This document shows positions 43,359 through 52,423 of a stretch of 64,000 bases of DNA, piece after piece (within the stretch, counting starts at the first letter, position 1; the number at the start of each line of letters is the position of its first letter). This DNA comes from Halovenus amylolytica (GTDB lineage: Archaea > Halobacteriota > Halobacteria > Halobacteriales > Haloarculaceae), in the NCBI GenBank assembly GCA_004015825.1, contig SAYS01000010.1, positions 62,001 to 126,000 on the forward strand. The letters are read 5' to 3'. A model generated the notes under the pieces. That model was not told the origin of the DNA, did no database searches, and was given only the letters and a program-made list of their open reading frames with translations. The translations under genes were made by a program, and so were the position numbers.

Positions 43359-44051
43359 CTACTGTCGCGAGAGTAGCAGAATCGAGGTTCCAGTGACCAG
43401 CACGACCGCTATGACGTGGCCGGCGACGACGACGAACAGGATCGGCTGTCCGACCAGGAAGGGGAGAAAGGCGAGCTGGAGCAGCCCGAAGAGGATCGTA
43501 TCGATATCCGCCCGCCGGAGCTGTCGCCGTGTCTCGCCGTCGAAGCTGTACCGGACAGACCGCCAGAGTGCGGCGACGCTGGCCCACCAGCCCGCGCCGA
43601 TCCGATAGCAGACGTCCCAGAGGATGAGCAACATGAGATACACCGCGAGAACCGGTGCGTCGGGGCCGAACAGCGACTCGATCAACGTCGTCTCCGTCTG
43701 CTGGGGATCGAAGACGAACAGGTAGGTGATCAGCGCGATGAAGGAAAGCACCGCCAGCACGACCTCGATGTTCGAGCTAAAGAGGAGCCGCCGGTAGGAT
43801 TCCGGAACGTCCTGTCCGCGGACCAGCGTGCCGATACGCAGCAACTCCGCACTCCCCGCAGTCGCGACGAGGACGGCGACAGTGCCAGCGACCGCCGCTT
43901 CCGGAAGGCTGTAGACGAGTGCCAGCGCGAGTACCGCTGCCTCGAACAGTAAGAACTGCAGGAGGAGTGCAACGTATGGGTTGACCTCGATACCCGGCAG
44001 TGCGCCGATGATTCCCTCGTAGACCCACGAATCACTGTACTGTGAACTCAT
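43359..44051 (-). CDS. Multi-pass membrane protein of unknown function
   Basis: A 230-residue protein with about five to six transmembrane segments (about 27-45, 50-70, 95-115, 130-150 and 180-228). Starts MSSQYSDSWVYEGIIGALPG. Between helices is a charged loop RYSFDGETRRQLRRADID. No catalytic motif is seen. It lies between rfcS and an NAD-binding reductase on the same strand but with gaps of about 75 and 41 bp. Confidence 0.78.
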   Translation of the reverse strand: MSSQYSDSWVYEGIIGALPGIEVNPYVALLLQFLLFEAAVLALALVYSLPEAAVAGTVAVLVATAGSAELLRIGTLVRGQDVPESYRRLLFSSNIEVVLAVLSFIALITYLFVFDPQQTETTLIESLFGPDAPVLAVYLMLLILWDVCYRIGAGWWASVAALWRSVRYSFDGETRRQLRRADIDTILFGLLQLAFLPFLVGQPILFVVVAGHVIAVVLVTGTSILLLSRQ

Positions 44052-44092
44052 CTCGTCAGTACTCCTGTCTGGAACTCATCTGTTGGTTCGTC

Positions 44093-44983
44093 TCACCGTT
44101 CTGATCCGACAGCACGCCTGACCGCCGTATCGAAGGGGATGTCCTCTGCGTCGATGTGTGATCTGATGCTATCATCTGTGACAACGGTCGGATTTTTCAA
44201 CCCGTCGATCAGTGGTCGGGCAACACGCCAGTCGACGTTCGTGACCAGCCCGACCCAGTACGAGGAGAGTTTCGGGGAGAGCACCGGGACGGTGATCATG
44301 GTCGGTGGACGCTGGTCCAGCGCGACGGCCGTCCGCTGCATAATTTCGCCGTAGGTGAGCACGTCCGGGCCACCGATCTCGTAGGTCCCGCCGGCTGTCT
44401 CCGGTGCATCGAGGACACCGATCAGATAGGTCACCACGTCGTCGACAGCGATCGGCTGGCACTCCGTGTCGACCCACCGCGGTGTGATCATGACTGGCAG
44501 GCGTTTGACGAGCTGGCGAACCATCGCAAAGCTCACACTGCCGTCGCCGATGATGATCGCCGCACGAAGGGTCGTCAGATCGTAGTCTCCCTCACCGAGG
44601 ATAAACTCGACCTCGCGCCGGGAGCGGAGATGTTTCGAGAGGTGGTCACCTGCTTCACCGAGGCCGCCGAGATAGACCACGCGGTCGACGCCCGCATCGC
44701 TCGCGGCCCTGGCGAAGTTCCGGGCTGCCAGCCGGTCACGTTCCTCGAAGTCCTTGCCGGCGTACATCGAGTGGATGAGGTAGTATGCCGCGTCGACGCC
44801 TTCGAATGCCGCTTCGAAGCTTCCGCGTTCGAGGATGTCACCCTCGAACAACTCGACAGCCGACGGCCCGTCGTACCGGGTCGTATCGCGGACGAGCGCC
44901 CGGACGTCGTGGCCGGCGGCGAGTAACGGCTCTAGCAGGCGGCCGCCGACAAACCCTGTTGCACCCGTGACGAGAACACGCAT
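44093..44983 (-). CDS. NAD(P)-binding atypical SDR (NDUFA9-like)
   Basis: A 296-residue Rossmann protein: MRVLVTGATGFVGGRLLEPL (NADP-binding TGxxGxxG), then YLIHSMYAGKDFEERDRLAA and GEGDYDLTTLRAAIIIGDGS. The active-site Tyr/Lys pair of classic SDRs is not clear, which places it among atypical SDRs related to NmrA/NDUFA9 sensors or epimerases. The substrate is unknown. The start is the ATG at 44983. Confidence 0.88.
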   Translation of the reverse strand: MRVLVTGATGFVGGRLLEPLLAAGHDVRALVRDTTRYDGPSAVELFEGDILERGSFEAAFEGVDAAYYLIHSMYAGKDFEERDRLAARNFARAASDAGVDRVVYLGGLGEAGDHLSKHLRSRREVEFILGEGDYDLTTLRAAIIIGDGSVSFAMVRQLVKRLPVMITPRWVDTECQPIAVDDVVTYLIGVLDAPETAGGTYEIGGPDVLTYGEIMQRTAVALDQRPPTMITVPVLSPKLSSYWVGLVTNVDWRVARPLIDGLKNPTVVTDDSIRSHIDAEDIPFDTAVRRAVGSER

Positions 44984-45062
44984 ACTATAGCATAGGACGG
45001 GAGCGTCTTAATGGTCACTCTGGCCCCAGTGCGGTAATAAACAGTAAGGCAATCGAGCCTGA

Positions 45063-45725
45063 ATGTCTGATATGGACGATGTGGACCGCCAGGATATGCC
45101 TGGTGCGCTGGTCGAGGCGTACCTCCAGCGTGAACGTGGCACGCTGGCGCTGTTAGACGAACTCGAAAAACTGTCCATCGAGGGGGAGTACGACCGGCTC
45201 CGCGACCGGATCCGGACCTTTGCCAGGAACAACCAGGAAGTGTTCTACACTGTTGCGCTCGCGTTGACCGGCTCGAAACATTTCTTCGGTGACGTCGAAT
45301 CACAGCTCGGCGGCGAACCCGCGGACAAACTCCGCGATCTCGCCGAAACGTATCCCAGCCTCTCCGAACCGTTCAGTCTGGTCCGGATGGAAATATCGAA
45401 CGAACGACACAACCCACTCACGGGGCTCGACGTAACGACAACCTATCACTCCGAGGAGGAGGTCCCACTCGTCGCCTATACTGCGTACTCTGGCGGTGTC
45501 GATCTCTTCGAGTACCGCGGCTCACCACAGGAGGTCCTCCAGTCCGCGAGCTATCTCGTCCAGGCGACCAACGACTCACTGGAGGCCGCACTCCGGGAAG
45601 ACCACTCCGTCAACACTGACGAACTCGGCGAACTCATCGACCGCCGCGAGAAACTCGAATCCGAATTGAATCACCTCCACGATCTCATCGACGAACTCCG
45701 CCGGAAACCGGTTGGCGACGGATAA
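45063..45725 (+). CDS. Hypothetical haloarchaeal protein, 220 residues
   Basis: A soluble acidic protein starting MSDMDDVDRQDMPGALVEAY. A helical N-terminal half (LLDELEKLSIEGEYDRLRDR) and a strand-rich middle (ISNERHNPLTGLDVTTTYHS) precede a C-terminal predicted coiled coil (ELGELIDRREKLESELNHLH). I do not recognise the family. Start alternatives are 45063 and 45072. The next gene (nrdJ) is 325 bp away, so this is probably its own unit. Confidence 0.72.
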   Translation: MSDMDDVDRQDMPGALVEAYLQRERGTLALLDELEKLSIEGEYDRLRDRIRTFARNNQEVFYTVALALTGSKHFFGDVESQLGGEPADKLRDLAETYPSLSEPFSLVRMEISNERHNPLTGLDVTTTYHSEEEVPLVAYTAYSGGVDLFEYRGSPQEVLQSASYLVQATNDSLEAALREDHSVNTDELGELIDRREKLESELNHLHDLIDELRRKPVGDG

Positions 45726-46050
45726 GGTTGCTGACAATCTCCAGCTGAAACCCCCCTTCGTTTCTACTGCGAACCAGGCCACGTCCAGGAAATCGGTTAG
45801 ACTGTTTTCACTTTCACTCCGGTCTACCCAGGATTAAATAGCCGTACCACGTGAATCTAATTAGACCGAGCTTAACGGTTAGCTGTGCATTTCCACCCGA
45901 CTTATTCGTAAATTTATATATAATTATACTTAGAAGAAGCGAGAGACAAAACCATTATTTAGTTCCATGCCGAACAGAACTTCCGTCACAAATGATAGTA
46001 ATGGGAGCAGTACTTCGAACGCAAATCCGCGGACACACAGGTGAGTGCGC
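45726..46050. promoter_or_regulatory. nrdJ: Upstream region of ribonucleotide reductase
   Basis: About 325 bp without a credible gene. It is AT-rich toward the gene and contains a strong TATA-like run (AATTTATATATAATTATAC, about 45912-45930). A cobalamin riboswitch would be expected only if B12-regulated; I see no B12 box (consensus GCCACTG) here. Nothing else is visible. Confidence 0.5.
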
Positions 46051-49000
46051 ATGAGCAAGGAGCTCGCGGCCGACGAACTGACACTGCCGATCAAACGGAC
46101 CGAGGGGGACACCCTGGAGGACCGGCTGACAGCCAACGCCTACCACAACATCCTGCCGGCCCGGTATCTCAGGAAAGATGCCGACGGCGAACTCGTCGAA
46201 CAGCAGGAGGAGCTGTTCGACCGCGTCGCGAAAAACGTCGCGCTCGCCGAGGCCGTCTACGAGGCCGACAACCAGGACGTCGAAATTACGGTTTCGCCCG
46301 ACCAGCTCAAACCGGATCACCCGCGCCGGGACGAACTGGCCGAGGAAGTCTTCGGCAAGGGAACGACTGCCGACGACGACGCCACGACCGTCCTGAACGA
46401 GTACAACGTCAACAAGTTCGCCTACGAAACCGTGGTTCCGGAGCTTCCCGAGGGGGTTCAAGACCACGTCGAATCCGTCGCCGACCAGTTCCAGGAACAG
46501 ATGGAACGGCTCGGTTTCATGCCGAACTCGCCGACCCTGATGAACGCCGGTGACGAACTCCAGCAGCTCTCCGCCTGCTTCGTCGACTCGCCGGAGGACG
46601 ACATCGACGACATCCATCAAACGGCAAAAGAGGCCGCCAACGTCTTCCAGTGTCTTACCGAGGAGTCGACGGTGATGGTCGAGGAGAAGGGGATCGTCAG
46701 TGTGGCCGACGTGGAAGCCGGGGACCGCATCGCACAGCGGACCGACTCGGGGTTCCAGTACAAATCTGTCGAGGAGACACATACGTACGAAGATGCGGAG
46801 ACGCTCGGGGTGACTCTCGCAAACGGACTTTCCGTCCGCGGAACACCGAACCATCGTCTCATGGTCGACGGCGAATGGACACGACTGGACGAGATCCAGG
46901 CCGGTCAAGAGATTCACTACGCGCTGGGCTGGCTTCGGGAGGCAGATCGCGAACGCCCGGAACTCACGTCGGTTGCGAGCGGCGCTCGGTGGAGCGAGAA
47001 CAGAACCGTCGAGAACACGGAGATTCTCGAACTGTACCAGGAGGGGCTCAGCGATTACGAGATTGCAGACCGTCTCGACTGCGGGAAGTCCACGGTTCAG
47101 CGCCGCCGGAGCAAGGAACTGGAGCTCCCGCCAAACGGGAACGGCGGGCGGAAACCCGGGTCGATGTCGTTCGACGAGTCGGTAGTCCACAAACTGTATC
47201 AGGACGGACACACCGATGCGGAGATCGCTGACGAACTGGGTGTCCACCAGGTGACCGTCGGACAGTTCCGCGCTCGCGAGCAACTCACGCCGAATGGAAC
47301 GCCGGTCAAAACGGTCCAGCAACCGGCGCAGTTAACCGAGGATCTCGCCGAACTCGTCGGACTGTGGGTCGGTGACGGCTCGTGGCATCAAGACGGCGTT
47401 CGGTTCCACGTTGGACGCGAGAGCCTCGCCGAGTACATCGATCAACTCTCTCAACGACTGTTCAGTACGGCGACTTCGACCTCCTTCGCGGACGGCTGCT
47501 ACGAGGTCGGAATCAACAGCCACGAGATCAAGCGCTGGTGGGAAGCGAACTTCGACTGTAAGGAAAACGGCGCCCAGTCCGCTCACATCCCGCAGGTCAT
47601 CAAGCGTGCACCCACTGGTGTTGCCGAAGCGTTCCTCCGAGGATACTTCACGGCGGACGGGACGCTGCTCGACGATACGTATCCGAAACTGTACAGTTCG
47701 TCCGAACGGGCTATCGACGACGCCGCGACCCTGATGATGGGCCTGGGGTATCCGGTCAAAAAATCCGTCATCCGCGACGAAGACGCCCATCCGTACTACG
47801 GCCTCGTTCCGACGACGGGTGATGGACGGAAAGCGTTCCTCCGCGATGTCGGCTTCATCGACGAACGCCGCGAAATCGGTCTGTCGAACATCGATACTGT
47901 CTCCGCCCGCGACTCTCACGTTATCGGTGAGCAATACTCCGTCGAAGTCGACTCCGTGGCCGAATCCGAACCCGCGACCGTCTACGATATCACCGTCGCG
48001 GACGACCACGAATACGTTACAGACGGGATCGTCTCGCACAACAGCGGCGGGGGCATGGGCTACGCCTTCTGGCGACTCCGACCGTACGGCGACGCTGTCG
48101 GCTCGACGGGTGGGATCGCGTCGGGTCCGATCACGTTCATGCGCACGTACGACCAGATGTGTGAGACGATCGCTCAGGGTGGCGCGCGCCGTGGCGCACA
48201 GATGGGTGTCATGCGTGTCTCCCATCCGGACGTCATCCAGTTCATCCACGCCAAGAACAAGGACGTCTCACTCGCGAACACCCTCCGACTCAACGACCCC
48301 GACGACTTCACGCACAACTCCTTTGCCGAAGCCCTCGAAGAGGCCCGCGACCTGATCGACGACGAGGGTCGTGTGCCCGAACACCTCCGGAACGCAGTCG
48401 AGGGTCATCTCTCGAATTTCAACATCTCTGTCGGGATCACCGACCAGTTCATGGACGCGGTCAAAAACGACGAGGAGTACACCTTCACCAACCCACGCAC
48501 GGGAGAGGCACACGTCGCGACTGCGGAAACGAAAGAACTCTACGACATGTTCGGTCTCGGCGAGCACGTCGAGGTCGGTGAAGTGCTCTCGGTTCCAGCG
48601 GGTCTGCTCTGGGAACACATCGTCGAAGGCGCTCACGAGAACGGCGAACCGGGCGTCATCTATCTCGAACGCGTCAACAAGAAACACTCCTTCGACGTCG
48701 AGGAGCATCCGGACCACCGGATTCTCGCGACGAACCCGTGTGTAACTGGTGATACACTCATCAGCACCGAAAACGGCCTAATTTCTGCCGAAGAACTGTA
48801 CGAGCAGGGTGTCGCACGCGATATCGTGGTAGATGGTCGTCTCAGTGAAGATCGTGTCAAGGAAGCCAGTAGTGTCTACAAGACTGGTGAGAAGGAGGTG
48901 TACGAACTCACGACCGAGGAAGGATACGAACTCCGCCTCACTGCCGACCACCGTGTCATGACTGACGATGGCTGGGTCGAGGCCCAAGACCTTACTCCTG

Positions 49001-51681
49001 GCCACACAGTTCATATTCAGAACCGGAAAGGCGAGTTTGGACAGCATGGCTCCGAAGAAGAGGGGCGTGTCCTCGGATGGCTTGTCGGCGATGGACATCT
49101 CAAAGATGGCGAAGAACGCGCTGTCTTGAATTTCTACGATGAGGACGCTGAAATTTCGGAACAGTTCGCTGAAGATGTAAATCAGGTCGTCCGTGAACCA
49201 ACCGGAAACGCAGATTACGAAATCGGCGTAAACAACATTTCACGTTCGGACGATTATCGTGGTGCTCAGGCGGTCGAACAACGGATCCGTTCAGCGAGGC
49301 TCTACGAATATGCCGAAGAGGCGGGACTCGTCGAAGAGAAACATCAGGTGCCGGATGCTGTCATGCGTGGTAGCGAAGAGATGGCTCGCGGGTATCTCCA
49401 GGCACTGTTCACTGCTGATGGCAGTGTTCAAGGAAACGTCGAAAAAGGCGTCTCTGTCCGGCTCGCAAGCACTGAACGAGACCTTCTGACCGATGTCCAG
49501 CAACTTCTCCTGAACTTTGGAGTCGTCAGTAAAATCTACGAAAATCGGAAAGAAAGCGGTGTTACGGAACTTCCAGACGGAAACGGTGGTACAAACGAGT
49601 ACGAGACAGATGGATTCCACGAACTGGTAGTTGTCAAGGACAACCTCATTCGTTTCCAGGAGGAGATTGGTTTCCTTCTCGATTACAAGAACGAGGCACT
49701 CGACGGGCACCTGTCTGAATACGATCGGGGTCCGTACAGCGAACGTTTCGAAGCCACTGTTGAGTCAATTGAAGACGACGGTATCGAGACAGTCTACGAT
49801 CTGACCGAGCCCGACACGCATTCGTTCGTTGCGAACGGGCTTGTCGTTCACAACTGCGGTGAGCAGCCACTCGAAGAGTACGAGGCCTGCAACCTCGGTC
49901 ACATCAACCTCTCGACGCTCGCAGCCCAGGACGCGACGGACTGGCGTGTCTGGTCCGAGAACCACGCCGACGAGTACGACAGCCAGGAGGCCGCCCTCGA
50001 AGCCTTCCTCGAAGAGGCCATCGACTGGGATTCCTTCGACGACCGTATCGAACTCGGCACGCGCTTCCTCGAAAACGTCGTCACGATGTCGGATTTCCCG
50101 GTCGACAAGATCGAGGAGACCGTCAGAGAGATGCGCAAGATCGGGCTGGGAATCATGGGACTTGCGCAGCTGTACGTTCAGCTCGGGCTCGAATACGGCA
50201 GCGAACCGGCGAACGAGATCGCCCGCCAGTTGATGATGCACATCAACCACGAGTCCAAGTGGGCCAGCCACGAACTCGCCAAAGAGCGTGGCACCTTCGG
50301 CGAGTGGGAGAAATCCAAGTTCGCCGACCCGACCGAGTACGCCGACTGGTTCGAACACCACACCGGACTCGACGCCGACGACTGGGCGGACGGCTTCCCG
50401 ATCCGGAACCACAACACGACCACCATCGCGCCGACGGGCACGACATCGATGATCGGCAACACGACGGGTGGCTGTGAGCCGATCTACAACGTCGCCTACT
50501 ACAAGAACGTCTCCGACGACGTCCAGGGTGACGAGATGCTCGTCGAGTTTGACGACTACTTCCTCCGGACGCTGGAGGACAACGATATCGACGTCGACGC
50601 GGTCAAAGAGGAGGCCCAGGAGCAGATGGCCAACAACGAGTTCGACGGCGTCACCGGCCTGACGACGGTTCCGGACGCGATCGGTGAACTGTTCGTCACG
50701 ACCGGCTCCCTTTCGGCGAAACAGCACGCGAGTGTCCAGACCGCCTGTCAGCAGGGTGTCGACTCCGCCATCTCGAAGACGGTCAACGCCCCGAACGACT
50801 CGACGGTCGAGGACGCGAAGGAGGTCTTCGAGTACATCTACGATCACGGCGGGAAAGGTGTCACCTACTACCGTGACGGCACCCGCTCGAAGCAGGTGCT
50901 CACGACGCGCGCCCAGAACACCGAGTTCGCGGATATGGACGAGGGTGAACTCGTCGCCCAGATCGAGGAGGTCTTCGGCGGCATCGAAGGCTTCCTCGAA
51001 CACGAGGCGGTCCAGGCAGCCCTCGACGAGCAGGTCGAAGAACTGCTCGCAACAGCCGACGGCGAACAGACCGAGTTCGCCGAGAAACAGAGCCGACCCG
51101 ACGTGTTGCACGGGATCACCCAGCGCATCGACACCGGCTACGGCAAGCTGTACGTCAACATCAACGAGGATCCGAAACGGGAGCGACCGTTCGAACTGTT
51201 CGCCAACATCGGCAACTCCGGCGGCTTCACTGCCTCCTTCACGGAGGCACTCGCGAAGACGATCTCGACGGCGCTTCGGTCGGGTGTCGATCCGAACGAG
51301 ATCGCCGACGAACTGCAGGGCATCCGTTCACCGAAAGTCGCCTGGGACAAAGGCGAGCAGATCCAGTCGATCCCGGACGCGATCGGGACCGCGATGCGTC
51401 GCTACCTCGATGGCGATATCGAGCGCGCCTACCCACAGCAACAGACGCTCGAAGAGACCGCAGAGGATGCCGACGAAACCGATGCAGTGGCTGAAACAGA
51501 GCCCGAAACTGACGGTGGCGCCGTCTCCGCGAACGACGCGAGCGACTCCTCCGTCGAGGCTGACCAGCAGTCGATTATCGAGGCCGGCGAAAGCCCCGAA
51601 TGTCCCGACTGTGGCTCGCTGTCGCTGTACTACTCTGAAGGCTGCAAGACCTGCGAATCCTGTGGCTGGTCGGAGTGCTGA
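46051..51681 (+). CDS. nrdJ: Adenosylcobalamin-dependent (class II) ribonucleotide reductase with two inteins
   Basis: A 1876-residue precursor; removal of two inteins (464 and 372 residues) leaves about 1040 residues, normal for archaeal NrdJ. Extein landmarks: MPNSPTLMNAGDELQQLSAC (first redox Cys), SGGGMGYAFWRLRP, FMRTYDQMCETIAQGGARRG, NPCGEQPLEEYEACNLG with the radical Cys, ATPTGTTSMIGNTTGGCEPI-like loop and a C-terminal CPDCGSL...CKTCESCGWSEC zinc/redox tail. It makes deoxyribonucleotides using a B12 thiyl radical and needs no oxygen. No activator gene is needed. The start is ATG 46051 with 46045 as alternative. Both splice junctions are in frame. Confidence 0.95.
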   Translation: MSKELAADELTLPIKRTEGDTLEDRLTANAYHNILPARYLRKDADGELVEQQEELFDRVAKNVALAEAVYEADNQDVEITVSPDQLKPDHPRRDELAEEVFGKGTTADDDATTVLNEYNVNKFAYETVVPELPEGVQDHVESVADQFQEQMERLGFMPNSPTLMNAGDELQQLSACFVDSPEDDIDDIHQTAKEAANVFQCLTEESTVMVEEKGIVSVADVEAGDRIAQRTDSGFQYKSVEETHTYEDAETLGVTLANGLSVRGTPNHRLMVDGEWTRLDEIQAGQEIHYALGWLREADRERPELTSVASGARWSENRTVENTEILELYQEGLSDYEIADRLDCGKSTVQRRRSKELELPPNGNGGRKPGSMSFDESVVHKLYQDGHTDAEIADELGVHQVTVGQFRAREQLTPNGTPVKTVQQPAQLTEDLAELVGLWVGDGSWHQDGVRFHVGRESLAEYIDQLSQRLFSTATSTSFADGCYEVGINSHEIKRWWEANFDCKENGAQSAHIPQVIKRAPTGVAEAFLRGYFTADGTLLDDTYPKLYSSSERAIDDAATLMMGLGYPVKKSVIRDEDAHPYYGLVPTTGDGRKAFLRDVGFIDERREIGLSNIDTVSARDSHVIGEQYSVEVDSVAESEPATVYDITVADDHEYVTDGIVSHNSGGGMGYAFWRLRPYGDAVGSTGGIASGPITFMRTYDQMCETIAQGGARRGAQMGVMRVSHPDVIQFIHAKNKDVSLANTLRLNDPDDFTHNSFAEALEEARDLIDDEGRVPEHLRNAVEGHLSNFNISVGITDQFMDAVKNDEEYTFTNPRTGEAHVATAETKELYDMFGLGEHVEVGEVLSVPAGLLWEHIVEGAHENGEPGVIYLERVNKKHSFDVEEHPDHRILATNPCVTGDTLISTENGLISAEELYEQGVARDIVVDGRLSEDRVKEASSVYKTGEKEVYELTTEEGYELRLTADHRVMTDDGWVEAQDLTPGHTVHIQNRKGEFGQHGSEEEGRVLGWLVGDGHLKDGEERAVLNFYDEDAEISEQFAEDVNQVVREPTGNADYEIGVNNISRSDDYRGAQAVEQRIRSARLYEYAEEAGLVEEKHQVPDAVMRGSEEMARGYLQALFTADGSVQGNVEKGVSVRLASTERDLLTDVQQLLLNFGVVSKIYENRKESGVTELPDGNGGTNEYETDGFHELVVVKDNLIRFQEEIGFLLDYKNEALDGHLSEYDRGPYSERFEATVESIEDDGIETVYDLTEPDTHSFVANGLVVHNCGEQPLEEYEACNLGHINLSTLAAQDATDWRVWSENHADEYDSQEAALEAFLEEAIDWDSFDDRIELGTRFLENVVTMSDFPVDKIEETVREMRKIGLGIMGLAQLYVQLGLEYGSEPANEIARQLMMHINHESKWASHELAKERGTFGEWEKSKFADPTEYADWFEHHTGLDADDWADGFPIRNHNTTTIAPTGTTSMIGNTTGGCEPIYNVAYYKNVSDDVQGDEMLVEFDDYFLRTLEDNDIDVDAVKEEAQEQMANNEFDGVTGLTTVPDAIGELFVTTGSLSAKQHASVQTACQQGVDSAISKTVNAPNDSTVEDAKEVFEYIYDHGGKGVTYYRDGTRSKQVLTTRAQNTEFADMDEGELVAQIEEVFGGIEGFLEHEAVQAALDEQVEELLATADGEQTEFAEKQSRPDVLHGITQRIDTGYGKLYVNINEDPKRERPFELFANIGNSGGFTASFTEALAKTISTALRSGVDPNEIADELQGIRSPKVAWDKGEQIQSIPDAIGTAMRRYLDGDIERAYPQQQTLEETAEDADETDAVAETEPETDGGAVSANDASDSSVEADQQSIIEAGESPECPDCGSLSLYYSEGCKTCESCGWSEC
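46651..48042 (+). mobile_element. Intein 1 of nrdJ (464 residues, LAGLIDADG plus HTH insert)
   Basis: It begins CLTEESTVMVEEKGIVSVAD after AANVFQ and ends with DGIVSHN before Ser+1 of SGGGMGY. Block B is SVRGTPNHRLMV. Two LAGLIDADG-type motifs: LAELVGLWVGDGSW (47345-47386) and AFLRGYFTADGTL (47629-47667). Ahead of them are two helix-turn-helix repeats, YEIADRLDCGKSTVQRRR and AEIADELGVHQVTVGQFR (about 47055-47280), an unusual DNA-binding addition. All splicing residues appear intact. Confidence 0.95.
48739..49854 (+). mobile_element. Intein 2 of nrdJ (372 residues, LAGLIDADG)
   Basis: It begins CVTGDTLISTENGLISAEEL after TNP and ends with NGLVVHN before Cys+1 of CGEQPLEE. Block B is RLTADHRVMTDDGW. 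LAGLIDADG-type motifs are VLGWLVGDGHL (49069-49101) and GYLQALFTADGSV (49390-49428). The DNA is AT-richer than the surrounding extein (for example 49500-49620), suggesting a more recent arrival than intein 1. The +1 Cys is also the predicted thiyl-radical residue of the enzyme. Confidence 0.95.
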
Positions 51682-51838
51682 CTGACTGATCGACACTACG
51701 GAGCCGTTCGCTGTTTCTGTTCCTGCAACGGGGCGATTCGATTTTTGTTCGTTGCGTCGTCAGCCCCGGGTATGTCGGGCTCCGATACGGACGCCAGTGC
51801 TGGCTATCTCGCTGGCTCCGTGGCCCTCGACTGGTCGT

Positions 51839-52030
51839 TCACACCTCTGTATCGAAGGTCAACTTGTAGGCGAGAAACCCTGTGTAACAGACGTAGATCG
51901 TGAAGATCGTAAACCAGGCCGAGGTCCGGACGAGATGAGTCGGATAGATGACGTAGCCGATCAGGAGTAGTCCAATTGTACTCAAAAGAACCGCGAGATC
52001 GTACCGATCCGGGGACAGGAGACCGACCAT
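51839..52030 (-). CDS. Small two-helix membrane protein, paralogue 1
   Basis: A 63-residue protein, MVGLLSPDRYDLAVLLSTIG then LLLIGYVIYPTHLVRTSAWF, with two helices and a short acidic end. It shares the GYVIYP motif and overall plan with the gene at 52167-52358, 136 bp upstream on the same strand, so the two arose by tandem duplication. The function is unknown. Confidence 0.75.
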   Translation of the reverse strand: MVGLLSPDRYDLAVLLSTIGLLLIGYVIYPTHLVRTSAWFTIFTIYVCYTGFLAYKLTFDTEV

Positions 52031-52166
52031 TGGCGGACTGTAACTCTGCGAGTAATAAATGGGTAGCGACTTCGAGGCGGATCTCTGGAGTGGCGATCGG
52101 TTTGCTGTTCGTAGTCACCGCTCCCGAACCAAAACCGATCACGACCCTTCAATACAGTCACTCTAT

Positions 52167-52358
52167 TCAGCTTTCCAGCCCGTACATCCACTTCGTGCCG
52201 TAGTAGACGAACCAGGCCATCCAGATGACGAAAATAGCCAGCCAGATCCCGTACTGGAAGACGGTGTCGGGGTAGATGACGTAGCCGAGCACGAGTAATG
52301 CGATCACGGACACTCCTGCAGCGTAATCGAGGGTATCGAGTGTCGGTCGCTCGCTCAT
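52167..52358 (-). CDS. Small two-helix membrane protein, paralogue 2
   Basis: A 63-residue protein, MSERPTLDTLDYAAGVSVIA then LLVLGYVIYPDTVFQYGIWL, ending AWFVYYGTKWMYGLES. Same length as its neighbour at 51839-52030 and the same GYVIYP turn between helix 1 and helix 2. It may follow the SLC13-type carrier (52424) in one transcript, as the gap is 65 bp. Confidence 0.75.
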   Translation of the reverse strand: MSERPTLDTLDYAAGVSVIALLVLGYVIYPDTVFQYGIWLAIFVIWMAWFVYYGTKWMYGLES

Positions 52359-52423
52359 TACTCTCCCTTCTCGGAGCCAGGAATATGAGCGTAGCGATAC
52401 CCGCTGTATCGGTCAGCCCACTC

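Noticed and set aside
49765..51111. 448-residue minus-strand ORF over nrdJ
   Set aside because: Antisense to conserved reductase sequence; no ribosome site or domain.
41760..51681. Long insertions in rfcS and nrdJ as frameshifts or pseudogenes
   Set aside because: All three insertions are in frame, start with Cys, end in His-Asn and restore conserved extein motifs exactly, so they are inteins.
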